Assembly (NCBI GenBank): GCA_900547195.1
Contig: URFQ01000103.1
Span: forward strand, 1 to 7,405
DNA: 7,405 nucleotides
Source of the DNA: an uncultured Butyricicoccus sp.
GTDB taxonomy: Bacteria > Bacillota > Clostridia > Oscillospirales > Butyricicoccaceae
Direction: 5' to 3'
Part shown: positions 1-5,663 of the stretch, one piece after another
Layout: each line of letters starts with the position of its first letter
Numbering within the stretch: the first letter of the stretch is position 1
Notes under the pieces: model-generated
What the model was told of the DNA's origin: nothing
The model's input: only the letters and a program-made list of their open reading frames with translations
The model's database searches: none
Position numbers and translations under genes: made by a program

Positions 1-20
1 TTATGGCGGCGGGCGTACTT

Positions 21-44
21 GTCGAAAAACTGTAGTTTTTCGAC
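21..44. repeat. Perfect 10-bp inverted repeat, hairpin
   Basis: The arms GTCGAAAAAC (21-30) and GTTTTTCGAC (35-44) are exact reverse complements around a TGTA loop. The right arm merges into the motif TTTTTCGACAGTCTGA (36-51), which runs directly into the terminator that follows. No T-run follows the hairpin, so alone it is not a standard terminator; it may be part of a composite 3' end for a gene lying left of the window. Confidence 0.7.
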
Positions 45-50
45 AGTCTG

Positions 51-90
51 AAACGGGTGATGCAACCGCATCACCCGTTTTATTTTTATT
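51..90 (+). terminator. Strong intrinsic terminator for an upstream, off-window gene
   Basis: A 13-bp perfect stem, AAACGGGTGATGC (51-63) with GCATCACCCGTTT (68-80), closes on an AACC loop and is followed by a T-rich tail to about 90. This is a textbook rightward terminator, so a gene probably ends just left of base 1. On the minus strand the stem is followed by CAGACTGTCG, not by Ts, so it is at best a weak terminator for the convergent regulator gene ending at 118. Confidence 0.85.
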
Positions 91-117
91 GCGACAAATT
101 GAAAGTTGTTGCTCTGT

Positions 118-567
118 TCAATCGTTTGGACATTGCCAGTGCTTCAGTGTTGGCAACAGCGTTTCAACATAAGCCCGAACTTGTTCTGCGGGCCAATTCT
201 CATTTGACATATGCCCAACGAGAAAGTCTGTCAGTTCTTCAACACTTGTATAAGCAAACTCTCCGTCAGAATAGCACCATTTGCAGTATTCTTCATTGAA
301 TGTGCCGTCAACCTCTTTACTGATAGAGGTATCATCCAACGGCATACCACAACATTGGCAGACCAACTGCCTTGGAGTTCCCAAAAGCGTGTTGATTGAG
401 ACATCAAAGAACTTTGACAGCAGTTTCAATGTTTCTGTATTCGGCACAGTTTCGCCCGTTTCCCAGCGGGACACAGCTTGACGGGTTACATGTACTTTTT
501 CCGCAAGCTGATCCTGTGACAATCCTTTTTGTGTTCGGAGTTTAAAAATAATCTCTTTTGTTTCCAT
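118..567 (-). CDS. Helix-turn-helix (Cro/C1, XRE-type) regulator with C-terminal zinc ribbon
   Basis: Probable DNA-binding repressor of 149 aa. Residues about 6-62 form a Cro/C1 helix-turn-helix; the recognition part reads LSQDQLAEKVHVTRQAVSRW, with the usual WE-x-G-x-x-x-P motif after it. A C-terminal domain from about residue 68 carries C70-x2-C73 (followed by GMPL) and C95-x2-C98, the pattern of the 'putative zinc ribbon' domain seen in many Firmicute regulators; it probably binds one zinc ion. The ATG at 567 is chosen because GAGGTGA (581-575 on the minus strand) lies 7 nt before it and because the helix-turn-helix starts right there; a longer frame back to 735 has no domain. The gene is AT-richer than its neighbours, hinting at separate acquisition. 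It faces away from rarA with its own promoter. The target is unknown; self-regulation is the usual default for such proteins. Confidence 0.88.
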   Translation of the reverse strand: METKEIIFKLRTQKGLSQDQLAEKVHVTRQAVSRWETGETVPNTETLKLLSKFFDVSINTLLGTPRQLVCQCCGMPLDDTSISKEVDGTFNEEYCKWCYSDGEFAYTSVEELTDFLVGHMSNENWPAEQVRAYVETLLPTLKHWQCPND

Positions 568-587
568 GCGGTTATCACCTCGCAAAT

Positions 588-616
588 ATCGTATCACGGT
601 TATTTCAGGAGGACAA
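588..616 (-). promoter_or_regulatory. Candidate promoter of the zinc-ribbon regulator
   Basis: On the minus strand TTGTCC (616-611) and TACGAT (593-588) are 17 bp apart, each matching 4 of 6 sigma-A consensus bases. Transcription would begin around 581, giving a very short leader ending in the ribosome site. A small dyad GCAAC-N5-GTTGC (617-631) abuts the -35 box and could be an operator. Assigned by eye; alternatives exist. Confidence 0.35.
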
Positions 617-661
617 GCAACTCTCTGTTGCCCCTGCAAATTCTGATTTGTTAAATTGATT

Positions 662-899
662 CTACCACTTGCTGCTCTGCTTGTCCACAGTCTCAGCGAG
701 CATCGGATTTTGCCGCACAAAATCCAAAAAGCCATACTGCCTTTTTGAAAACTTCCTTATCCGGTCCGGCCATTTGGGGGAGGATTTTTTCAGCCGTGCA
801 CCGGTGCAGGGCCTTTCATAATGGGGGATGCGCGGCTGCGGATAGCGTCCTGCAAGGGAAAATCCCGGAATTTTTCTTGTAAGAACAAATGTTTGGTGT
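662..899 (-). pseudogene. Start-less open frame, possible 3' remnant of a gene
   Basis: Reading the minus strand by hand gives roughly 78 codons without a stop, ending at TAG (664-662). The last part includes YGFLDFVRQNPMLAETVD, which looks like ordinary soluble protein rather than the Arg/Ala/Pro-rich shadow frames of this GC-rich DNA. There is no ATG with a ribosome site at its head and no recognised domain. It overlaps the upstream regions of both flanking genes. It could be the truncated C-terminus of a lost gene, part of a dispersed repeat, or chance. Confidence is low. Confidence 0.2.
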
Positions 900-905
900 T
901 ACAAT
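877..905 (+). promoter_or_regulatory. Promoter of rarA
   Basis: TTGTAA (877-882) and TACAAT (900-905) are separated by 17 bp, matching 4/6 and 5/6 of the sigma-A boxes. Transcription would start near 912, only about 18 nt before the rarA ATG. A dyad TTCTT-GT-AAGAA (874-885) overlaps the -35 box and is a possible operator. Confidence 0.6.
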
Positions 906-929
906 AAAGGGAGCATAGGAGGTGAAGCA

Positions 930-2252
930 ATGGAACAGCAGACCCTGTTTGGCGGCAGTACGCAGCCGCTTGCAGCCCGGCTGCGCCCACGCACGCTCGA
1001 AGAATTTGCCGGGCAAACCCATCTGCTCGGGGAAGGAAAGGTACTGCGGCGGCTGATTGAAAGCGATCAGATTTCCTCTATGATTTTCTGGGGCCCGCCC
1101 GGCGTGGGCAAGACTACGCTCGCACGGATCATTGCAAACCGCACAAAGGCTGCGTTTATCGATTTTTCGGCGGTTACGAGCGGCATCAAGGAAATCCGGC
1201 AGGTCATGCAGCAGGCCGAGGAGGGCCGCCGCTTTGGCGAAAAGACCATTGTGTTTGTCGATGAGATCCACCGTTTCAACAAAGCCCAGCAGGATGCGTT
1301 CCTGCCCTACGTGGAAAAGGGCAGCATCATCCTGATCGGCGCAACCACCGAAAACCCCTCGTTCGAGGTCAACAGCGCGCTGCTCAGCCGGTGCAAGGTG
1401 TTTGTCCTGCAGGCGCTGGATCCGGATGCGCTGGCGGGGCTTTTGCGCCGGGCGCTGGGCGATCCGCGCGGCTTTGGCGGGCAGAACATTGCCCTTTCGG
1501 ACGACATGCTCCAAAGCATTGCAAACTTTGCAAACGGCGACGCGCGCACCGCGCTTTCCACGCTGGAGATGGTGGTGCTGAACGGCGACACGGACGGCGA
1601 TACGGTCACGGTTACGCCCGAAACACTCGCGCAGTGCATCTCCAAAAAATCGCTGCTGTACGACAAGACCGGCGAGGAGCATTACAACCTGATTTCGGCG
1701 CTGCATAAATCCATGCGCAACTCCGACCCGGACGCAGCGGTATACTGGCTGGCGCGCATGCTGGAAGCGGGCGAGGACCCGCTGTATGTGGCGCGGCGTG
1801 TGACCCGGTTTGCAAGCGAGGACGTCGGGATGGCGGATTCGCATGCGCTGGAAGTCGCGGTGGCCGCCTATCAGGCGTGCCACTTCATCGGCATGCCCGA
1901 GTGCACCGTGCACCTGACCCACGCGGTCGTGTATCTGTCGCTCGCGCCCAAGTCCAATGCGCTTTATATGGCCTATGAACACGCGAAAAAGGACGCGCTG
2001 CAGCATCTGGCCGAGCCGGTGCCGCTCGTCATCCGCAACGCGCCGACGCGGCTTATGAAGGAACTCGATTACGGCAAGGGGTATCAGTACGCGCACGACG
2101 CGGACGGCCGGCTGACCGACATGCAGTGCCTGCCCGATGCGCTCGAAGGCACGGAATATTACCGGCCCACCGGGCAGGGGCTGGAGGCCAAATACAAGGC
2201 GCGGCTGGAGCAGATCCGGGACTGGAAGCAGCGGCGCCGGAAAAACCGGTGA
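930..2252 (+). CDS. rarA: Replication-associated recombination protein A (AAA+ ATPase)
   Basis: RarA (MgsA in E. coli, Mgs1/WRNIP1 in eukaryotes) is a clamp-loader-like AAA+ ATPase acting at stalled replication forks in the cytoplasm, linked to SSB and RecA/RecFOR repair. The 440 aa match the family's usual length. Visible: an N-terminal 'PLAARLRPRTLEEFAGQ' segment (13-29), Walker A GPPGVGKT (55-62), Walker B with DEIH at 111-114, sensor 1 TTEN (139-142) and a likely arginine finger R154 in the SALLSR box. The C-terminal half has the helical lid and tetramerisation region, including the 'DPDAAVYWLARMLEAGEDP' and 'EDVGMAD' stretches typical of the family. The ATG at 930 follows AGGAGGTGA (917-925) and a good promoter. 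No obvious terminator lies between it and the next gene, so some readthrough is possible. It appears to be a housekeeping gene unrelated to its neighbours. Confidence 0.97.
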   Translation: MEQQTLFGGSTQPLAARLRPRTLEEFAGQTHLLGEGKVLRRLIESDQISSMIFWGPPGVGKTTLARIIANRTKAAFIDFSAVTSGIKEIRQVMQQAEEGRRFGEKTIVFVDEIHRFNKAQQDAFLPYVEKGSIILIGATTENPSFEVNSALLSRCKVFVLQALDPDALAGLLRRALGDPRGFGGQNIALSDDMLQSIANFANGDARTALSTLEMVVLNGDTDGDTVTVTPETLAQCISKKSLLYDKTGEEHYNLISALHKSMRNSDPDAAVYWLARMLEAGEDPLYVARRVTRFASEDVGMADSHALEVAVAAYQACHFIGMPECTVHLTHAVVYLSLAPKSNALYMAYEHAKKDALQHLAEPVPLVIRNAPTRLMKELDYGKGYQYAHDADGRLTDMQCLPDALEGTEYYRPTGQGLEAKYKARLEQIRDWKQRRRKNR

Positions 2253-2282
2253 ATCCCCGGAAAAAAACGGCGATTTTGACCA

Positions 2283-2311
2283 TTGAAGCCGCCGCCTAAA
2301 AGTTGTATCCT
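2283..2311 (+). promoter_or_regulatory. Candidate promoter of the MATE transporter gene
   Basis: TTGAAG (2283-2288) and TATCCT (2306-2311) lie 17 bp apart, 4 of 6 matches each. An alternative -35, TTGACC, lies at 2276-2281 but has no well-spaced partner. The 94-bp gap after rarA and the lack of coupling make an independent promoter plausible. Confidence 0.35.
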
Positions 2312-2346
2312 TAATAACTGTGAAAAATACGATGGGGGAGCACAGA

Positions 2347-3699
2347 ATGAAGGATTTGACCCAGGGGCGGCCAATGCGGCAGATTTTGCAGTTTGCGGCG
2401 CCGGTGCTGCTTGGAAACCTGTTCCAGCTATTTTATAACCTCGCGGACACGCGCATTGTCGGCAGCTTCCTTGGGGACGAAGCGCTGGCCGCGGTCGGCG
2501 CAACCAACTCGATCAATTCGCTGCTGATTGGCCTGCTGATGGGCCTTGCGAGCGGCTTTGCCATCACGGCGGCGCGCCGCTTCGGCGCGGGAGACCACGA
2601 CGGCGTGCGCCGGGCGGTGGGCGCGATTGTGACGTGGAGCCTGGTGTTCTCGCTTTCCCTGACCGCCGTGGCCCTGCCGGCGCTGCATCCGGTGCTGCGC
2701 GTGCTGAACACGCCGGCCGGGCTGATCGGCCAGTCGGCTGCCTATTTCCGCATCATCCTGCTCGGCGCCACGGTGACAATGCTCTATAATATGTGCGCGG
2801 CCGTGCTGCGCGCCGTCGGGGATTCGGTCACGCCGCTCGTGTTCCTGATTCTCGCGGCGCTGCTCAATGTGGGGCTGGATTTGTTCTGCGTATGCGTTTT
2901 GAAGCTGGGCGTGGAGGGCGCGGCGCTCGCCACGGTGGCGGCGCAGGCGTTTTCGGTGGTGCTGTGCCTTGTGTATGTGCGGCGGCGGTATGCGTGGATC
3001 TGGCCGCGCGCCCGGGAGCTGCGCCCGGACGCGCAGACGACCGGCAGCCTGTTTGGCGCAGGGCTGTCCATGGCGCTGACGCTGTCGCTCGTCAACATCG
3101 GCTCGATCCTGCTGCAAAGCGTCATCAACACCTTCGGTGTGGACACGATTGTCGCGCACACGGCGGCGCGCCGCCTGACCGAGCTGTTTATGCTGCCGTT
3201 TTCGGTGCTCGGCCAGACCATGGCGACCTACTGCGGCCAGAACCGCGGCGCAGGCCGCTTTGACCGCATCCGGCAGGGCATCTGGCAGTCGCTGCTCCTT
3301 TCATGGGGCTGGTGCGTGATCGTGGTGGCGCTCAGCTACACGGCCGCGCCGCCGCTCATCGGTGCGGTCACCGGTTCGGCCGCCCGCGCCGTGATTGAGA
3401 CCGGTTCGCTCTACCTGCGCGTGGATACGCTGTTTTACGCGATTACCGCGGGCATTTCGATTATCCGTAACGCCTTGCAGGGCATTGGCGACCACGTTAC
3501 GCCCATTGTTTCGAGCGCTATTGAGCTGGTGGGCAAGCTCGCGGTCGTACTGTTCCTGACCCCAAAGCTGGACTATTTCGGCGTCATCTTGGCCGAGCCG
3601 ATCGTCTGGGCGCTCATGGTCATCCCACTGATTGTCATGCTGCTGAAAAATCCGGCCATGCAGCGCGGCAAACAGCAGCAGGCCGCGATCCCGGTCTGA
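2347..3699 (+). CDS. MATE-family efflux transporter
   Basis: Inner-membrane antiporter of 450 aa that would export drugs, dyes or metabolites in exchange for Na+ or H+. The protein is hydrophobic throughout, consistent with 12 membrane helices in two homologous halves: LRAVGDSVTP (154-163) in the first half is mirrored by LQGIGDHVTP (377-386) in the second, the internal repeat expected of two MatE domains. The N-terminus (MKDLTQGRPMRQILQFAAPV) is typical of Firmicute members, and the C-tail is short and basic. The ATG at 2347 is preferred because GGGGGAG (2334-2340) precedes it by 6 nt and it gives the canonical N-terminus; GTG 2320 and ATG 2332 lack a ribosome site. It is followed by its own terminator, so it is not part of the methyltransferase operon. 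The substrate cannot be told from sequence. Confidence 0.94.
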   Translation: MKDLTQGRPMRQILQFAAPVLLGNLFQLFYNLADTRIVGSFLGDEALAAVGATNSINSLLIGLLMGLASGFAITAARRFGAGDHDGVRRAVGAIVTWSLVFSLSLTAVALPALHPVLRVLNTPAGLIGQSAAYFRIILLGATVTMLYNMCAAVLRAVGDSVTPLVFLILAALLNVGLDLFCVCVLKLGVEGAALATVAAQAFSVVLCLVYVRRRYAWIWPRARELRPDAQTTGSLFGAGLSMALTLSLVNIGSILLQSVINTFGVDTIVAHTAARRLTELFMLPFSVLGQTMATYCGQNRGAGRFDRIRQGIWQSLLLSWGWCVIVVALSYTAAPPLIGAVTGSAARAVIETGSLYLRVDTLFYAITAGISIIRNALQGIGDHVTPIVSSAIELVGKLAVVLFLTPKLDYFGVILAEPIVWALMVIPLIVMLLKNPAMQRGKQQQAAIPV

Positions 3700-3709
3700 T
3701 TTCCCATCG

Positions 3710-3739
3710 CCCGCATCCCATTTGGGATGCGGGTTTTTT
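3710..3739 (+). terminator. Intrinsic terminator of the MATE gene
   Basis: CCCGCATCCCA (3710-3720) pairs perfectly with TGGGATGCGGG (3723-3733), followed immediately by six Ts (3734-3739). It begins 10 nt after the stop codon. It insulates the methyltransferase operon downstream. Confidence 0.92.
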
Positions 3740-3753
3740 GATGGCCGCCCCAA

Positions 3754-3799
3754 TGTCTTGACACATATTGTGCATTCTGTACATTCATATGTCAAGACA
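3754..3799. promoter_or_regulatory. Twin palindromic operator-like sites
   Basis: TGTCTTGACA (3754-3763) and TGTCAAGACA (3790-3799) are both TGTC-N2-GACA palindromes and are reverse complements of each other; the match extends to 12 of 13 bp (3751-3763 with 3790-3802). Their centres are 36 bp apart. The first contains the -35 box of candidate promoter P1 and the second covers its expected start point, an arrangement suited to repression by a protein binding both sites. The regulator is not identified. Confidence 0.55.
3758..3785 (+). promoter_or_regulatory. Candidate promoter P1 of the methyltransferase operon
   Basis: A perfect TTGACA (3758-3763) is followed after 16 bp by TACATT (3780-3785, 4/6). 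The -35 box is inside the first palindromic site. Two tandem 9-mers, TGTGCATTC (3769-3777) and TGTACATTC (3778-3786), fill the spacer and -10 region. Confidence 0.4.
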
Positions 3800-3826
3800 A
3801 TGAGGAAACTTTGCAAAGACAGACGA

Positions 3827-3856
3827 TTGAAAATCATGCGTATACGCCGCTATAAT
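3827..3856 (+). promoter_or_regulatory. Promoter P2 of the methyltransferase operon
   Basis: TTGAAA (3827-3832) and a perfect TATAAT (3851-3856) are 18 bp apart, the best sigma-A match in the window. Transcription should start near 3863. The spacer contains the perfect palindrome GCGTATACGC (3838-3847), well placed for a repressor. The transcript would carry a leader of about 110 nt containing the terminator described next. Confidence 0.7.
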
Positions 3857-3863
3857 AAGGTAA

Positions 3864-3972
3864 CGCACATTGGTTGTCCCCAAAAGCATTTTGCCAATGG
3901 CGCCGCGCAGCCGGGCAAACCGGGGCGGCGCGCATTGGCTTTTTTATAAACAGATCCGGGAGGAATAGGAAC
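3864..3972 (+). ncRNA. Structured 5' leader, candidate attenuator
   Basis: The leader can fold in two exclusive ways. In one, GCCAATGGCGCCGC (3893-3906) pairs with the segment 3925-3939 to make a terminator. In the other, CATTGG (3868-3873) pairs with CCAATG (3894-3899), extendable by two GC pairs across a bulged A (3865-3866 with 3900-3901), which would sequester the terminator's 5' arm. A small hairpin CAAAA-GCA-TTTTG (3881-3893) lies between. No known riboswitch class is recognised. If termination prevails, a ~80-nt RNA would be released, so a small RNA is the alternative reading. Confidence 0.45.
3893..3945 (+). terminator. Intrinsic terminator inside the operon leader
   Basis: The 5' arm (3893-3906) pairs with 3925-3939 over 14 bp with one bulged G (3932), followed by six Ts (3940-3945). 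A further CCGG/CCGG pairing can form in the apical part. The structure is downstream of P2 and only 27 nt before the methyltransferase ATG, whereas the MATE gene already has a terminator at 3710, so this one probably regulates entry into the operon. Confidence 0.8.
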
Positions 3973-5424
3973 ATGGCGAGACTCAAGATGCAGGTGATGG
4001 ACGAAAAGGGCCTGGGCAGGATGAAGGACCGCGTGGAGCGCATGCTGGAGGAGCGCGGCGTACATATTGATCATCCGGCGCTGTGCGCGGCGCTGGCGGA
4101 CAAAGGCTGTAAGGTTCAGGACGGGCAGGTGCGTTTCCCGCGCGCGGTGATCGCGCAGGCGGCCGCGGCCGTGCCGAAGGAATTCACGCTGTACGCGCCC
4201 GACCCTGCGCACGACCTGCCGTTCCCGCGCAGGGACGGCGGCTTCTATACGCGCACCAACACCGGCGCGCCCGCATACCGCGAGGCGGGCGGCGAGACGC
4301 ACCCCTGCCGTCTTGAGAACGTCGAGGAGTGGTTCAAGCTGTGCAATTCCATGGAAAATGTCGATTACATCGCCCTGCCGTCCACTTCGGAGAGCGAGGT
4401 GCCGGCCGAGGCCGTGGATGTGTATACGCTGGAAAAGGCGCTGAAAATCTCCAAAAAACACATCTGGATCCAGCCGTATGAAGCGCGCAACGTGCGCTGC
4501 CTGATCGATGTGGCGCAGGCGGCCGCGGGCGGTGCGGAAGCGCTGCGCGCGCGGCCGTTCGTCAGCTTCATTTCGTGCAGCGTGCCGCTCATGGACTTTA
4601 AATACATGGACGCCGAAGTCATTTACCGCTGCGCTGAGGCAGGCATCCCGGTGCAGCCGTGTTCGCTGCCGACCGCGGGCGCCAACACACCCGTGACCGC
4701 GCAGGGCACCATGCTGGCCTGCTGCGCCGAGGTCATGGCGCAGATTGTCATGCTGGAGCTGCTGTGCCCGGGCCTCCCGGTGATTGCAACCCCGCTGCCG
4801 TTCTCCATGGATATGAAAACCACGCATACTCTCCAGTCGTGCCCGGAAATCACGCTGGGCCGCCTGATGTGCATGCAGCTGTTCCGCGAGGGCTACGGCA
4901 TTGCGGCGCATTCCTACGGCACCGGCACCGACAGCGCGGCCTTTGACGCGCAGAATATGATCGAGCGCACCCAGCTGACCGACATGATGGCCATGTCGGA
5001 CGCCGATGTGCTCGGCGGCGCGGGCCAGCTTGACACCGCGCGCACCAACAGCCCGCTCCAGCTCATCCTCGACAATGAGATTTTCGGCATTGCGCAGCGC
5101 CTGCGGCAGGGCCTTACGGTCGACGACGAGATGTTTGACTGGGACGAGCTGATGGGCGACCCCGAAGAACTCGCGGACGGCTTTATCGTCACCGAGCATA
5201 CCCTGCGCCACTATGCGGACGCGACGCGCCCGGAGCTGTTCAACCGCGGCGGCCTGCTGTCGCCGGGCCGCACCGGGGGCGAAGACCCGGCCATGCAGCG
5301 CTTTGCGGAGATCATGGCGAACCCGGAGGTCATCGCGCGCAGCGCGGAAAACCTGGCGGCCATTGACGCGGCGGTGGCCCGCGCGGCCGAAACACTGATC
5401 GGGAAGGGGCGCGAAACCGCATAA
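3973..5424 (+). CDS. MttB-superfamily methyltransferase, non-pyrrolysine type
   Basis: Member of the trimethylamine methyltransferase (MttB, COG5598) superfamily, cytoplasmic TIM-barrel enzymes that move a methyl group from a quaternary or tertiary amine to a cognate corrinoid protein. True trimethylamine MttB contains pyrrolysine encoded by in-frame UAG; this 483-aa frame has none, so it belongs with the non-Pyl branch whose characterised members (MtgB, MtpB, MtcB, MtyB) demethylate glycine betaine, proline betaine, carnitine or butyrobetaine. Seen: the SLPTAGANTPVTAQGT segment (231-246), the GTGTDSAAFDAQ segment (316-327), and a C-terminal TEHTLRHYADATRPELFNR stretch (407-425), all family-like. 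The ATG at 3973 is chosen because GGGAGG (3958-3963) precedes it by 9 nt; a TTG frame from 3874 would run through the leader terminator. No corrinoid protein, RamA activator or second methyltransferase lies in the window. The substrate is inferred only as N-methylated; it is not determined. Confidence 0.88.
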   Translation: MARLKMQVMDEKGLGRMKDRVERMLEERGVHIDHPALCAALADKGCKVQDGQVRFPRAVIAQAAAAVPKEFTLYAPDPAHDLPFPRRDGGFYTRTNTGAPAYREAGGETHPCRLENVEEWFKLCNSMENVDYIALPSTSESEVPAEAVDVYTLEKALKISKKHIWIQPYEARNVRCLIDVAQAAAGGAEALRARPFVSFISCSVPLMDFKYMDAEVIYRCAEAGIPVQPCSLPTAGANTPVTAQGTMLACCAEVMAQIVMLELLCPGLPVIATPLPFSMDMKTTHTLQSCPEITLGRLMCMQLFREGYGIAAHSYGTGTDSAAFDAQNMIERTQLTDMMAMSDADVLGGAGQLDTARTNSPLQLILDNEIFGIAQRLRQGLTVDDEMFDWDELMGDPEELADGFIVTEHTLRHYADATRPELFNRGGLLSPGRTGGEDPAMQRFAEIMANPEVIARSAENLAAIDAAVARAAETLIGKGRETA

Positions 5425-5451
5425 ACGGCGCGCCGGACGGAAAGGGAAACC

Positions 5452-5661
5452 ATGAAAATCACAAAAACCGAAAAACGATGGCTTGCAGCCGTCATCCTGT
5501 TCTTTGGCCTCTATAATCTGCCGTTTGTGCCCGGCTACGGCGACCCGGAGGGGGCGCTCATCCATGCGGCGCTCACGCTCGTGCCGCTGTGGGTGTGCAT
5601 CTACGCCGGGCTGAGAAAGGTGTTCCGCATTTACCGCATCCGCGACCGGAAGGAGGGCTGA
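5452..5661 (+). CDS. Small two-helix membrane protein, likely symporter accessory subunit
   Basis: A 69-aa protein with a charged N-terminus (KITKTEKR), two hydrophobic helices (about 10-27 and 35-54), a short loop containing PGYGDPEG, and a strongly basic tail (RKVFRIYRIRDRKEG), so both ends are probably cytoplasmic. It lies 27 nt after the methyltransferase stop and ends 2 nt before the symporter ATG, which suggests translational coupling. Layout and charge resemble YhdT (DUF997), the small protein encoded beside the pantothenate symporter PanF, and other small symporter accessory proteins; I infer a partner role in assembly or function of the downstream symporter. The ribosome site is weak (AAAGGGA, 5441-5447, 4 nt before ATG). 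The equivalence with YhdT rests on size, topology and position rather than a computed alignment. Confidence 0.75.
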   Translation: MKITKTEKRWLAAVILFFGLYNLPFVPGYGDPEGALIHAALTLVPLWVCIYAGLRKVFRIYRIRDRKEG

Positions 5662-5663
5662 GC

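Larger units (their letters stand above)
568..929. other. Intergenic region between divergent regulator and rarA
   Basis: This 362-base stretch holds no gene that I can call. It contains the regulator promoter, the rarA promoter, and several inverted repeats: GGACAAGCA (611-619) with TGCTTGTCC (678-686); GGATTTTG (705-712) with CAAAATCC (718-725) around a 5-nt loop; and the 12-bp palindrome TGCACCGGTGCA (797-808). Composition changes from AT-rich to GC-rich at about 730-790. On the minus strand one frame is open from about 899 to a TAG at 664-662 without a good start codon (see findings). Confidence 0.6.

Noticed and set aside
57..299. 80-aa plus-strand open frame opposite the regulator
   Set aside because: It starts inside the terminator stem and is antisense to a gene with clear domains.
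816..2096. 426-aa minus-strand open frame opposite rarA
   Set aside because: Arg/His/Gln-rich composition with no domain, no ribosome site, and fully antisense to a gene with clear AAA+ motifs; a shadow frame of GC-rich DNA.
2428..3159. 243-aa minus-strand open frame opposite the MATE gene
   Set aside because: Extremely Arg/Gln/His-rich, no recognisable domain, antisense to a clear transporter.
3897..3968. Leader peptide starting at ATG 3897, 23 codons, stopping beside the methyltransferase ribosome site
   Set aside because: No ribosome site before the ATG, which lies in the terminator's 5' arm; no run of a regulatory amino acid. Kept only as a remote possibility.
3874..3972. Extended N-terminus of the methyltransferase from TTG 3874
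   Set aside because: No ribosome site; the extension would be read through the terminator hairpin, and the family-like N-terminus starts at the ATG at 3973.
3973..5424. Pyrrolysine-containing trimethylamine methyltransferase (true MttB)
   Set aside because: No in-frame UAG interrupts the gene and the frame has full length, so it is a non-Pyl homologue.
3850..5565. 571-aa minus-strand open frame opposite the methyltransferase
   Set aside because: Arg/Ala/His-rich shadow; the plus strand has the family motifs and a ribosome site.
5589..5663. Extended N-terminus of the symporter from 5589
   Set aside because: It overlaps the small gene, gives a basic non-membrane extension, and lacks a ribosome site, whereas AAGGAGG precedes the ATG at 5664.
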